64,000 nucleotides of DNA from assembly GCA_008638375.1 (NCBI GenBank), contig CM018046.1, forward strand, positions 40,229,706-40,293,705. The letters are read 5' to 3'. The first letter of the stretch is position 1. The number at the start of each line of letters is the position of its first letter. Below, in pieces: positions 48,901 through 60,600 of this stretch. The translations under genes and the position numbers were made by a program. Source of the DNA: Nyssa sinensis. Lineage: Eukaryota > Streptophyta > Magnoliopsida > Cornales > Nyssaceae. The notes under the pieces were generated by a model. The model searched no databases. It saw only the letters and a program-made list of their open reading frames with translations, and had not been told where the DNA came from.

Positions 48901-49409
48901 AACATGGACACGACTGGATCAGCGTCTCTACCCCACTCAAAATCGCTGCTATTTCTCTCCCACGTCGCTTCACAATATACACACAAACACACAAATCCCT
49001 GCTGCACCGACCATCGCAAAACCCATCTACTGCTTCGCGTCCCTCCAATCCGCAATACACAGCCCAATCGCAATCAAAACCCATCGCCAAGCCGTCGCCC
49101 CTCTTCTCCTCTCTCTCTTTTCTCTTTCTCTCTTTTCTTTTCTTACCCTGTTTTCACGCGACTTTCCCTGTTTTTTTTTTTAACTTATCATATTAAATAT
49201 TTTATAAATATTTTATGCCACAAAATATTATAAAATGCTAGTAAATTTGATATAAAGTCGGGGCTCAATTTAATTATTTACTTACCAATATTGGGTCTCG
49301 TTCGGTAAGAATGATTCGTATCAATCCCATGAATTTATCCTGGCACTTGGTTAACCGGTTTAAATATTTGATTTGATTTGATTTTTTTTTTTTTTTTCAA
49401 GTCTCTACA
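45924..49409 (+). mobile_element. solo LTR, 3.5 kb, Ty3/gypsy type
   Basis: It starts TGTCACGCCTCGAATTCCC and ends TCTCTACA, flanked by the 5-bp duplication GACCT (45919-45923, 49410-49414). It shares blocks with the LTR at 52998, for example CCCACGAATGGGTCAGC, GCATGTGCAA and GGCCAATTTTGGGTTTTTCA. The several open frames inside, up to 218 residues, are low-complexity and not genes. No internal region adjoins it. Confidence 0.9.
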
Positions 49410-49414
49410 GACCT

Positions 49415-49873
49415 CATCCTCGTTTGACATCCTCGTTCGCTCTTGGATTTTGTTGGTTTGATTAGGCCTATGCCAATTATATTAGATCAGAAGTTGACTA
49501 TGACTTAGATTTGAACTTTGGATTTTTGAAACATATTTCCTTTGGCAACCAAATGCATATGGAGTCTGAACGGGCTTGACCCTAGACTTAATAATGCATA
49601 AACCCTGCCGAAATAGGCCATAGCATCCGGTCAATTTCCAAATCCAACTCAACAGTTGTTTGGAGGAGCTCTCCAATTTTTCAAATATAATTTAGTGTGT
49701 TTTAAAAAATAGTTAGTTGTCTTTGTACTAATCAGAGGCCAAAGTTTAAAAAATAAATTTGACCGTAAAAAAGAGAGAGACTAGAAAATGTGACTATTAA
49801 AAAAAGAGGAACTTACATTGCAATCTTAGTTTCAAAGACTCAAACACCACGGGTGGCACATCCATTTAGATTG
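49415..49873. other. spacer between two solo LTRs
   Basis: No recognisable feature. One short minus-strand frame (49482-49676) has no motif. Confidence 0.6.
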
Positions 49874-49878
49874 CAACT

Positions 49879-50872
49879 TGATATACCATAATTTGATAAC
49901 TGTATCCCGGGCATGACACCATCTGTAAAAAGTTCTTTTTGTATAAATCAAGAAATGTTATACACTATTTGTAAAGAGTTCTTTTTGTACAAATCAGGAA
50001 ATGTTATTTTTATCCGAGTCAACCAGACACGAAGGATTCAGGATATTGGTTTCATAATTTAGCACCGCCTTCCATATTTTACCGAACTCAAAATAAGGAA
50101 ACATAGTTTGTGTCAACTACTATCTTCAGGATATTTTCAAATTTTTATTTTCACGACTCTTAACCCTACTCAACTTAACACTATGTTTGGATGGAAGGAA
50201 TTGAAAAGAAAGAGAAGGAAAAGAGAAGGAAGGAGAGCTTATATCATGTTTGTTTTAAAAATTAGGAAGGAGCGGGAGAGAAAGGGAGGGAGAGCTTAAC
50301 CCTCATTTTAGCAATTTTGTTATCCCTCCAAAAGTGAGCAGAAATGGAAGGAAAGGAAAGAAAGATTTAATGAATTTTTAATAATACCAATATTACCCTT
50401 AAAATTATAAAAGTCAAAATAAAAATGACACCTCTATCTTAAGGTACCCAAAGGGTATAATAATAGAATAATATAAAATTCTTTCCTTTCCTTTCTCTCC
50501 TTTATCATTCCCAAATAAGATGAAAGGATTATATTAATCTTTCCTCTCCTTTCCTTTCATTAGTTATCCAAACAGAAATGAGGGATTAGTCTCTCCTCTC
50601 CTCTATTGTCCTTTCCTTTCCCTCATAACTAATACTCTCCTCTCCTTTCCTTTTCCTCCAACTTATCCAAACGGACTGTAAGAGATCTACAGTCTATAAA
50701 TAAGGCCATAAGATATGCTTTTAATTTATGTTCAATTCTTTCTTTATTTAACTTTAGCATTGGAGCAGATGTTTAGTTCTCCCTTTGAATTACTAACTTT
50801 ATCATCCGAGCGACTATCGCGCATCGTGTTTTCTTGATGACCCTCTGACCTAATTCTTGATAGGTAGCATCA
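49879..50872 (+). mobile_element. solo LTR of the Tat-like gypsy family, split by a MITE
   Basis: It starts TGATATACCATAA and ends TAGCATCA, flanked by the 5-bp duplication CAACT (49874-49878, 50873-50877). It matches the LTRs of the element at 52952-58249, for example CACCGCCTTCCATAT, ACCCTACTCAACTTA and TGACCCTCTGACC. Without the MITE it is about 0.5 kb. Confidence 0.88.
50178..50678. mobile_element. 501-bp MITE, probably PIF/Harbinger type
   Basis: The ends ACACTATGTTTGGATGGAAG and CAACTTATCCAAACGGACTG are imperfect inverted repeats, with purine-rich then pyrimidine-rich interiors. It interrupts the LTR after CTCAACTTA. The uninterrupted LTR at 58036 reads CTCAACTTAGGAGATCTACA, so the insertion site is proven. 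The flanking triplet is TTA/TAA, which suggests a 3-bp duplication as in PIF/Harbinger. Confidence 0.8.
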
Positions 50873-50877
50873 CAACT

Positions 50878-52946
50878 CAAAAATTGTTTTTTTTTTTTTT
50901 ATTATTATTTTCAAAACAAAAAGTGAGAAAACTTGTTTGCCTCTTGTAATTTTTTGAAAATAACAACGAAAATAATTTTTATAATTTAAAAAAAATAAAA
51001 TCATGGACACAAATTTCACACTCAAAAAGAAACTACAAAAAGATCTCTTTTATCCAACACCCAACCATTAGATATACTGTAAAGCCAAGATAGACCAGAG
51101 AAGGTCATCCCTCATCCATCATCAACCGTTATCCTTCATCCCTCCAGCAAGCAAAAATTCTCACCGTTAAGACAATTCTACGAGGAAATTTGGGGCATTG
51201 CAGCATCCAAATGTACGGGATTGATACGGTGGCAATTTCGTCTCGGTGCTTAAGTTGCTGAGGGTTGATCTGATCACCTTCGGATGAGTTGTTGGTGAGA
51301 GTGAGGAACCTTTGAAGAAAGAAGAATGAAAAAAAAAATGGAAAGAGAAACCTTCCCTGTTGCAGCCATGGTGAATTGAGAGATACTAAAAAAGGAAAAT
51401 AAAAAAATCCACTATGAAGTGCATTCATGTAACTTATATGTAAGTGATCTGTCGTGGAAATCAATCAAATTACCAAACTAAACTACTAGTATAGTAGAGA
51501 AGTAAGGGTCGAACCCACAGAGACTGTTAATTGTTTAAAAATCAAAGTTGAGATTAACTTTAATTCAAATTCACAAAGAGTGATTGTTTGTTGATTCTTT
51601 CCTAAAATTAAATGAGAACTATAATTAAAGCAAATATTCAATTGAATTAATGATGAATCAAATTAAAAGAGGATTCCTAGGGTGTTGAATCCACCACTAA
51701 TCTTGTAACTAGCTTCAATTGTATTAATTCTTGGGCCATTAAATTTGGATGTAAAAGATGTATTTTGGCTACAAGTCTCAATACAATCATCAAGAAAATC
51801 ACGCACCAAAACCATAAGCACGAATCATCTTTGGTCAACACAAATTGTCTACGCTAATTCTAAGGTCATAGTCACAATTTTTTTTTCCTGAGTTATGACT
51901 CGTCCTGCGGTTTTGATATATGTACAAATATTACTATTGTATAACCATATAAACAAAATCACAAAAATTGATTATGTGAAACCAAATAACACCATCATTG
52001 CCTTAATAAAATTTCAACGTTATACAATCAACATCCAAAACTAATTAACCCAAAAATGAAATACAAAAAAGTAATATTACTTGACTAGGGTTTCATCTAA
52101 ACCCTAGGAATGAGAGAAACTTAGCCCATGATAGTGGAAGAGGAGACCACCATAGCCATGGAGTTCTTCATCTCCTTCTTTAGAGTCGTCTCTTTCCTTT
52201 TGCTCCTCCTCGAGATCCCCAAAAATGGCCTCCTCCTTTTCCAAAACCCTAGCTCCCAATATTCTCCCCCTTTTTTCAAAAATACCCCCACTACATAAGA
52301 ATTCAGGAAAATAAAATAAGATCTCGTAATTAGACATTAGGGGTCCAAAAAGATAAGCTAAAGTGCTCCAAAATAGAGTTTGTAGTGCTAAAATGGGCCC
52401 TGGTCCATCTACATATGGATCAAGCCTCTCTTCTAACCCAAAATCACTTGTTTTCTACTTTTTTTAGCACTTCAAAACCCAATATTTTCCTTTTGCTCCA
52501 AATCCACCACTAAATCATCAACTTTGTCAAGTTTTCTCTACAAAAAAATAAAACAAGAATTAACTAGCAAATGCATAAAGATTGGAGAAATTAAAATAAT
52601 AAAAATGCAAGAATATTTAAGGTTAACAAAATAAATATGCACTTTTTTACCAGTGCATTCATGTAAAAAAAATCTACTATGAAGTGCATTTATGTAACTT
52701 ATATGTGAGGTTTTGAAAGAAGAGTTATGTGAGTAGTGTAGAGGGAGAGAGAGGCTATTGCAAAGCAGCAAATGGGAAACCCAATGGAATTTGCCTGAGG
52801 AATAGAAATGGTAAATGGTTGGTGAGGAAATCCATAGAGCTTTCGTGAGAAAAAGAGATGGGTCGAGAAAATGAAAAGTTAGGTTATAAATTATAAAATA
52901 TATATTTTTTAAAAGATTTCTAAGAAATAAAAATAAAAAATATTTA
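50878..52946. other. spacer with an unclassified dispersed repeat
   Basis: A block at about 51445-52660, with AAGGGTCGAACCCACAGAGA near its left end, looks like a plant repeat I have seen in other genomes but cannot classify. About 40 bp on its two sides are near-identical (51407-51446 and 52664-52707: CTATGAAGTGCATT then ATGTAACTTATATGT). A minus-strand frame at 51129-51464 has no recognisable domain. Confidence 0.45.
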
Positions 52947-52997
52947 AAATTTGATGTACCATAAAATGACAAATATATTCGAAGCATGACACGTGTA

Positions 52998-55900
52998 TGT
53001 CACGCCCCGAATTTCTGCAAACCCGAGGCGCGACTACGAGACAGAAAATAAAATAATTTAAAGGACAATGTAAATAAATTCACCAAACATGCATCCATTC
53101 CCATCAATATATAAAGTACATCCCATAAATACATCGTTTGCATGGTCATTCAGGCTTAAGCCCTTACATCACAAAATATGCCCCAAGGGCCAAAACATCT
53201 CCAAGCACTCTCTTCTACCAAGCATTACTGAGACTCATGTAGCTGGGGCATCCTCATCTGTAATGTATGTCCCACGAATGGGTCAGCTCAACTGCTGGTA
53301 TAATGTAGTGCTAATGCGAGAAATAAAGCTAAGGCATGGCATGTGCAAAGTGTACATTTATATCTAAATGTCATCCAAATCATCACAGTAGTATATGAAC
53401 AGTATACATGACGCACCCATGCACAACTCTATGCCACACCCATGTCTCATTTACGAGTACTCCCCGATGGCATCGAAGTACCAATGCAATGGCCAATTTT
53501 GGGTTTTTCACCACAGGATCTACACCTTCATAATGCAAAGCACCACGTGCTCAACTCACGCCATGTTCTCAAGGATTCACCATATGCCAATATGCTAATG
53601 TAATCTCAATGAACATGGTTTCAATAATATAGCATGCTCGGACAATAACATATAAATCATCAGCCAGTTCCATATGTATGCATATCTCATGTATTCATAT
53701 ATCATAGTTCATGTTCTTCACTTTACTAAAATCTCAAAGAACGCAAGTAACACAACCAACTCCAAATTATTAAGTAAACACATTCTAAATAAACATAAAA
53801 ATCATTCTAGTCATTCACAAAATATTCCTAACTTAACTTCATTTCTAACATTAGCAAAACACCATACCTGTCGGGTTGGTCTCAACCCTAGTAAACCGTG
53901 CTCGCAAGGTGGTGGCTAGCAATGGAAATGTAGAAGTCAGACGACCTTCTCCTTGCCTTTTAGTGTCCCTAAAACCACAAAATGTCACTCAGTCGGTCTG
54001 CCGCTTGAATGATGCTATTCATCAAATTTTATGCCTTTATTTTATTAATTTCTAATTTGATAAATTAAATTCTACAATTGGATTCGAAACGTCGAAAAAA
54101 ATAGGTTTAGGCCTCTGCAGAAATTAATTTGGACGTTCGGGTTAAAAAGGGCAAAACAGTCATTTTGCACTTTCACGGGTTCTCATTTCCCGAGAACTCT
54201 TCTCGTAAATCAGACTCCACGGTTGAGTCTGGAGTGTTCGAGATAATAAGATTTCACTATTCGTTTACTTAATTCGGAATTCGTTTGACTGCGTTTTGAC
54301 TCAGAGGCATTTTGGTAATTTTTAAGGGTTCTACGGGTCTTAAATTTTTGGGATCCCGTCTCGTAAAATGGACCCCACCATTGGTCTCAAAATGCCCGAG
54401 ATAGTCAAAATACAATAATGACTTGTCCCATTTGGACTTCAGACTAATTTGGGATATTTAAATAATTTAATTAATTTAATTAAATTAATATTTTATTCTA
54501 GTGGGGCCAGATCATTATTTCTTAAAGGTCCGGGGTCAGTTTGGAATTTCAGGAAGTTCTGGGGTCAATTTAGAATTTTAGGAAAATCTTGGGGTCAAAC
54601 TTAATTTTCAAAAAGGTACAGGGGTCAATTTATAATTTTTCAAATTTCCTATTTTTAATTTATCTTATGGGCCCAACCCAATAAGCCCAATGACCCTTTT
54701 TAAACAACCGGCCCAAAGACCTTTAATTAAAACCCAGCCCATGTCTCCTTAAATCAGTTGGCCCAACTCTTTTAAATTAATTAAGCCCAATTCAGAAATC
54801 AAAACAAGCCCAAGGCAACAGGCCCAAAGCCTCAGCCCAATTGCCCCTTCTTTTCTGCGACTTTTCGATCACCCTCTCCGGTGACCTGGCCAACGCCGGT
54901 CACTAGAAAACCGTGCCCTTCTCATTTTTTTCACGTTTTTCTCCCGTCCGTTTTTGCATGGTTTTACGTAAGTCACATGCATAGAGTTGGTTCTCAGTTT
55001 AGCCCATTAAATCCCCATGAAACAGCTACAACCCGTAGCTCCGGCCACCCCAAACCCAGTTTCCGGCTAGCTTCTTTCTTCCACGATTCTCCACAGTTTT
55101 GATTTCTTTCTCCTTCAAATCATTTTCTACTTCTAAGAGGAACATTTCCTCATTATCCAAACCAGTTTTAGCGTATAAAACCTGGGACCCGATTGTTCAA
55201 AAGGAAACCTGCAACTCAATCTCTCTAATTCATTTCTTCATCATTCTAAGTGATTACTTTTGTGTTTTGTCCCATATTACACGTTCTATAAGACCCTATA
55301 GTTTAAACAACTCATCATGCCTTCAAAAAGATCAAAACAGAAACCAAGTGATGCATACCTGTTTTCTGGGTTTCTTGAAGCAGCCTCCTCTTTCTCCTTG
55401 TTTTTAACTTCTAGTTCCTCCCTCTAATCTTCTTGAACCTCTATCTTTTCTATTCTGATTTCCTTTCTAACAACTCAACACGAAACCAAAGTACACCTGT
55501 ATATATATATATATATATATAAACATATATTTTACAACTGACCTTCCTCTCTCTTTCTATTCTCTCTCTCTCTCTCTCTACCGTTTGACTTGCTCTCACT
55601 GTTCTCACCTGCCCCTCCCCATGCCCTGAAACTCACTCATACACACAATCACTCACCACACTCCTTTGAGTGTTACACACTCAAACACACACACACACAC
55701 GACACATACACAATTCTGACACACACTGCACACACCCTACTGTTCACACACATCTTACATATATATATGTATATACATATATTTAATCATACACACATAT
55801 ATATACATACGTATATACACACAACATAATTAAATATACATGCACACATGTAACACCCATAACATGCATGCACATAAATACATATATATTTCATTACACA

Positions 55901-56005
55901 CACCTACATTTGAACTTAATAATAATAACCATAATAATAATAATATTAATAATAATAACTTGAAAAATTTTATTTATTTAAAAAAAAAAATTTCAGGTTA
56001 TTACA
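52998..56005 (+). mobile_element. solo LTR, 3.0 kb, nested in the Tat-like 5' LTR
   Basis: It starts TGTCACGCCCCGAATTTC and ends CAGGTTATTACA, with the 5-bp duplication GTGTA at 52993-52997 and 56006-56010. The 3' LTR of the host element reads GACACGTGTATGTACAGAGC uninterrupted at 57825-57844, giving the empty site. CA microsatellites at 55620-55900 make open frames that are not genes. Confidence 0.93.
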
Positions 56006-56339
56006 GTGTATGTACAGAGCTCTTTAGGGTATATATTAAGAAAGATTGTTCTATCCAAATCACATAGGCATGGTGCGTTCAGAAGTATGTAGTTTAGAAC
56101 ATGGCACCGCCTTCCATGCTCAATTATTCGTTTCAATTATAGCTCTCTCTTTTTTTTACTAACTTTATCATCGGAACGACTACCACCAGAACCTACTCGG
56201 TGACCCTCTTACCTTGAGTTCTTGAAAGGTAGCGAAGGATGGGAGGCCCTTTTAATAAAAAAGAACAACATCAATTTGGCTTCGTCTGTGGGAACAACAA
56301 TCGTTATTGCCATCTTTTTTTCAAAACAACAAACCTTTT

Positions 56340-56630
56340 ATTTTTTTCTTTCAAAAGGTAATGGCTCCCAAGCTTCGTCCTATAAAGAATTCTCAAAACC
56401 CTCCAAATTAGCCTCGTACTGGGAAAGGAAGGGGACAAACACCTTGTCGTTTGCAATAATAGCTTGATCAGATTCAACGACAGTCTGATCAGATGTAGGA
56501 ACAACTCACTGTCATATCACAAGCTTTGGCTTCATTGGCCCGGATACAGCGGAATAACCCTCCCCCTCCTCCTTTTCCTACTAACGCAGTTCACCGAGGA
56601 ACTCAGTCTCCCGCCACCACCAGTCCTCTG
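56340..56630 (+). pseudogene. gag remnant of the Tat-like element
   Basis: It reads ALASLARIQRNNPPPPPFPT with ATTSP after it, a Pro-rich start typical of plant gypsy gag, and stops soon after. Nothing of protease, reverse transcriptase or integrase follows. Confidence 0.6.
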
Positions 56631-56669
56631 TAGGAAAGTTGAAACTATGCTTTCAAAGTCCTCGAACTC

Positions 56670-57340
56670 TTATCCTCCTTTTACAAAGAAGTACCACTTC
56701 TTCCAGGTCTTGTTGGAAGTGAGTACAAAGGAAAGAGGTCTGAACCCTTTGTTGAAAGACATATAAAACATGACCTCCGACTTTAGGTATTTCATGTCCA
56801 TATTACTTCTTATCAATGGGAGGTCCACCTCGACATTGGTCAAGTGTCCTAAGACTATGAACCCTAGTAAATGCCTCCAGCTGTTTATATTCAGGTCAAC
56901 AGGGCATATATTGAACCAACTAAAAAATTTCCTAATTAAAGGGTGAAAGGGAAACCTAACCCCTATTTCAAACCACTCAAGGTAGACGCACATCTCACCT
57001 TACTCAATATCAGAGGGACGGTCCATAGGCCCAGGCACCTTACAAGACACATTGGCAGAGAAGTCAAAAGCAGCCCTCAAAGCATCTATCACGCCTTGAG
57101 TCGTGGCACTTTCTCCCTCCTCCTTTTTAGAGGGTCTGCCCGAGGTTTTCCCTACGATATTTCTAGGCTAGGCAAAAGCCTCTACTATCCTAACTTCAAA
57201 ACCAGGGTTCGGGTTGCTGACACTTCTATTTTCTAAATTCTTCGATGGCTACTACCTACAAGGTTCACATCCGTTTGGTCATGCATTTTCAAAGATTCTT
57301 CTATTTCATAGCCGGTGCTTGACTAAGCATCAGAGGCCGA
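56670..57340 (-). pseudogene. antisense ORF resembling 'putative gypsy type transposon' (PF04195)
   Basis: A 107-residue minus-strand frame has EIGVRFPFHPLIRKFFSWFN, then NINSWRHLLGFIVLGHL and NKTWKKWYFFV. These match the pattern F-x-GVRFPLHPF...N-x-W-x...GF-V-L...NK-W-K-x-x-FFV of that family. Upstream the frame is broken by stops. It lies antisense between gag and the 3' LTR. Tat-lineage elements such as Grande carry extra antisense ORFs, which supports a Tat-like assignment. Confidence 0.7.
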
Positions 57341-58254
57341 CATGGTCTAAATAAAGAATGGAGAAGAGTAAAAGAAGATGCAAGGAATTTAGAGAATGTT
57401 TTTGGAACCAAACCTGACCACAGATTTGATCGGAGTTGATCTTTTTACGCCATAACACGTCTTACTCGAAGTTTTTCTCTAAGCAATGTGATGAGTTCTC
57501 GAAAGGCATAAAATGATGAAAGGAGGGGCGTTAGTGTACTCTTCCGCCTTTTTATAAGGGTCTAACAGTTTTCGTGAGGAAGGCCTTCGATTCTGAACCG
57601 TCGTGACGGTTAGAGCAATAATGGCCTTGTATTTCCAACCGGCAGTTGATGCAATGAATGTCGCATCAACGGCTGTCATAGAAAACGGAGCGGCGCATTT
57701 ATAACTATCATGCATGTAATGCCTTAAAAATCCTAACATCAGCTCTGCACGGATCCCACAAAACTAAGGCTCAAGAGGGGGGGAGTAGCCGATATACTAT
57801 AAAGTGACACATATATTCGAAGCATGACACGTGTATGTACAGAGCTCTTTAGGGTACAGATTAAGGAAGATTATTCTATCTAAATCACATGGGCATAAGG
57901 AGTTCAGAAATATATGGTTCAGAACATGGCAACACCTTCCATATCCTACCGACTTCAGAATAAAGAAACAAAGTTCAAAGTGGCAATTACTATCTCCAAA
58001 TAGTTTTGAATCCCTACTTTTATGGCTCCTAATCCTACTCAACTTAGGAGATCTACAACCTATAAATAATACCATAAAGAATGCTTTCAATGGATGTTCA
58101 ATTATTATTTTCAATTATAACTCTATTTTCTTTACTGACTTTATTACTGGAGTGGTTACCATCATGGCCTATCCGGTGACCCTCTGACCATGAATTCTAA
58201 ACAGGTAGCTAAGGACATGAGGCCTCTCTAATAAAAAAGAGCGACATCAAAATT

Positions 58255-58795
58255 AAAATTATATCCAACCATATTTTTAAATATTTTAAAAATTAAAATA
58301 CACTTTTTAAAAATTCAACTACAAAATAATTTTATAAAAATTATCTGAATACATACCATGGTGAATGCCCCTAATAAATAGTATTGCACAAAATATGACC
58401 AACACATGATAGTTAATAAGTTATCTAACAAGAGACTAAATTACTAATAATATTTAAAATCAAATAATTAATGTAATTTTTTCAAAATATTATCTCCCAC
58501 ATCATTTATCCACATCATTTATGCTAAAAATTTGAGCAAAAAAAGTTTGAATGACCGGGTGGGAGTGAGAATAATGGCTTGATGGTAATACGTTGTCGTT
58601 TCTTTGGCTTATCCAGGTCCAAATTACCATGAAAACCACACTTTCCAGCCTCACAAACCAAAAACGTTGAAAACTTTTCTGCAGACTTGGAACCCAAACA
58701 TGAAAGATCCAATCAAAAGTCTTCCCGACTCTCTCATCTCACAATCCAGAGAGAGAATCACCGAGTGTTTTAGAGAGAGAAACATGGAGCTCTAG

Positions 58796-58826
<31 letters not shown>

Positions 58827-58863
58827 GAGAAACAGAGAGAGAATTTGGAATTTTTACAGAAAG
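58255..58863. promoter_or_regulatory. upstream region of the gene at 58864
   Basis: It holds no other gene. An (AT)n run at about 58794-58821 ends 40 bp before the start codon and could serve as TATA region or lie in the leader. A GA-rich tract follows it. Confidence 0.35.
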
Positions 58864-59931
58864 ATGAAGCTTTCATTGAAAGTCCAAGATCAGTATCAGA
58901 ACCCCCAGACTCCACCCCACAACCAAAGCAACCACCAGAACCCCCTCCTCTTCCGAGCCAAAATCCCTCTAACAGTCTTCGGCTTCCCCTTCCTCTACGG
59001 CATCTCAGCCGCCGATCCCTCAGACCTCTCTTTCTGCCTCCGCACCAACTTCCCAACCGGCCCCTCCCTAAAACTCTCTTACACCCCCACCTCCACAACA
59101 AACGCCGCCACCACCACCACTCCACCCCTCATTCTCACTCTCAAATCCGGCGTCAGCCTCTTTGGCTCCCCACACAACTCCCCTCTCATCATCTCCGCCC
59201 ACTTCACTCTCTCGCCTCAAAACCCTAACCCTACCTTCTCTCTCCAGCTCAAGCCACAATTTGGTGATTTCTCTCTCTGCAAAACCACCTATTCGACCCC
59301 AAACCCTAACCCTAAAGCCAATGGTGAGGTCACTTCAATGGGGTTTGTGCCAGTGGAAAGACCGGTGGTTTGGACAGACTTGTCATTGGAATCTTCTAGT
59401 GCGAAAGATTCCATTTTGTCGGGAATCGCCGTGAGGGCGAGGACGGCGTTCCCTGTGACGAAACAGGTGGCAGTGAATTTTCGATGGGGTGTTAATTTTC
59501 CTTCTGATTTCGGGAAACAGTTGCCCTTTTTGAGTGTGAATAAGATTGGGATAGAGAGGGTTGATGAAGTAAAGGAAGTCAAGGAGGTCAACAAGAGAAA
59601 TGAGAGTAATGTAGGTGAGTTGGAGGTGTTGAAAGGGATGTGCTATTGGATGAGAAGAGAATTGGATGTTCTACTGAAAGAAAATAGAGAGATGAAGCAT
59701 ACTTTGCAGGAAATGAAATTGGGGCACTCGTTGAGGAATCATCGCGGGGATAGCGATAGTGTTAAGAAGAAGTCATTGCCGGTAGTTGAGAGTTCGGGCG
59801 GATTTGAGCAGTGGAGGAGCAAGAAGAGTGGTGGGGAAGATAATGGGAGGAAAGAATTGAAGGAGTCTGTGAATCCCGTAAACAATGTGGCAAGTGAACT
59901 GGAGAGAGCTATTAAGGCTGCTTCCTCTTAA
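58864..59931 (+). CDS. plant-specific protein of unknown function, single exon, 355 aa
   Basis: An intact frame with no intron and a GC-richer start than its surroundings. I recognise a family seen across plants but know no function. Conserved-looking segments are FRAKIPLTVFGFPFLYGI (about residues 31-48), a second near 67-75 (PSLKLSYTP), LKPQFGDFSL (128-137), GIAVRARTAFPVTKQVAVNF with RWGVNFP (about 187-213), and PFLSVNKIGIERV (219-231). Alternating polar and apolar residues suggest beta structure, perhaps a barrel or sandwich; this is inference. A coiled coil is likely at about 250-285 (LEVLKGMCYWMRRELDVLL and on). The tail is basic and Ser-rich. No signal peptide or clear membrane helix is seen. 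The start was chosen as the first ATG of this frame, and MKLSLKV fits the family's short N terminus. Confidence 0.85.
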   Translation: MKLSLKVQDQYQNPQTPPHNQSNHQNPLLFRAKIPLTVFGFPFLYGISAADPSDLSFCLRTNFPTGPSLKLSYTPTSTTNAATTTTPPLILTLKSGVSLFGSPHNSPLIISAHFTLSPQNPNPTFSLQLKPQFGDFSLCKTTYSTPNPNPKANGEVTSMGFVPVERPVVWTDLSLESSSAKDSILSGIAVRARTAFPVTKQVAVNFRWGVNFPSDFGKQLPFLSVNKIGIERVDEVKEVKEVNKRNESNVGELEVLKGMCYWMRRELDVLLKENREMKHTLQEMKLGHSLRNHRGDSDSVKKKSLPVVESSGGFEQWRSKKSGGEDNGRKELKESVNPVNNVASELERAIKAASS

Positions 59932-60600
59932 TGAGGTTTGAATTTACCTGCATTTTCGATTTCCTTGAACTACCTATGAATGTAAATATGAGTAGAGTTT
60001 GTTTTTGCATTCAAGTGAGATTGCCCCACACATTTCTGCCATTATAGAAGTAGCATTGCTAGTCTTCTAGCCTTGTCCAGGCGTGTTTAGATTATTGGGA
60101 GAAAATTTGGGGTTTGGTTGTTGTATCATGGAAATTTTAGATTTGGTCATGAAAATCCTATTATGGGGGTCACATCAATAGGTTCTCTCTTACCTATGGC
60201 TGCAATATGAATGGACTAGTTCATGTTATTATGTTGCAAAGCTTTGTTTATTTGTATAGTTTTTCAAACTTATCTGCAATATGAATGGACTTGTTCATGG
60301 AATTAAGTTGCAAAGCTTTGTTTATTGTATAGCTCTTCAAACTTATTTGCATTCTCTTTCTTTGATACCATATTTTGTATGTATTAGTTTCAATTTATTT
60401 TAATTAATGAAACTTTTCATAGTAACAAATATTGGCAAACATGGCCCTATAGAAACTATCATTAATGAAGCTGCCAATGGGTTTAGGTATTCTTTTGTAC
60501 AAATTTTTATTTCCATCCTACCATGTGTTGTCCAAAAGAAGCTAATTCATCTTCTATGCTGCTTTCCTCTCTGTAAATGGATGCTTCTAACTCTTTTAGT
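59932..60600. other. 3' flank with a 74-bp tandem duplication
   Basis: The block GCAATATGAATGGACT at 60202 recurs at 60276, and CAAAGCTTTGTTTAT follows in both. The first part should contain the 3' UTR of the upstream gene. No other gene was seen. Confidence 0.7.

Larger units (their letters stand above)
52952..58249 (+). mobile_element. deleted Ty3/gypsy element, Tat-like, with a nested solo LTR
   Basis: The 5' LTR (52952-56273) starts TGATGTACCATAA and ends ACATCA, the 3' LTR (57790-58249) starts CGATATACTATAA and ends ACATCA, and the whole is flanked by the 5-bp duplication AAATT (52947-52951, 58250-58254). The primer-binding site ATTTGGCTTCGTCTGTGGG follows the 5' LTR. A purine tract AGAGGGGGGGAG precedes the 3' LTR. 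The internal part is only about 1.5 kb, with a gag start and an antisense frame, so pol is lost. The 5' LTR is split by a 3-kb solo LTR and lacks about 150 bp kept by the 3' LTR. Confidence 0.9.

Noticed and set aside
48569..49233. Several frames up to 218 residues on both strands
   Set aside because: They lie inside the solo LTR 45924-49409 and are low-complexity, with AT-repeat-encoded stretches.
51129..51464. Possible exon with a hydrophobic start on the minus strand
   Set aside because: The frame is 111 codons with a T-run shift between a plausible ATG and the longer frame. No domain or splice partner was found.
55590..55910. CA-rich open frames encoding His/Thr repeats
   Set aside because: They are microsatellites inside the solo LTR 52998-56005.
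58739..59259. Gly/Arg-rich minus-strand frames opposite the gene at 58864
   Set aside because: They are the antisense shadow of a CT-rich coding region and have no conserved motif.
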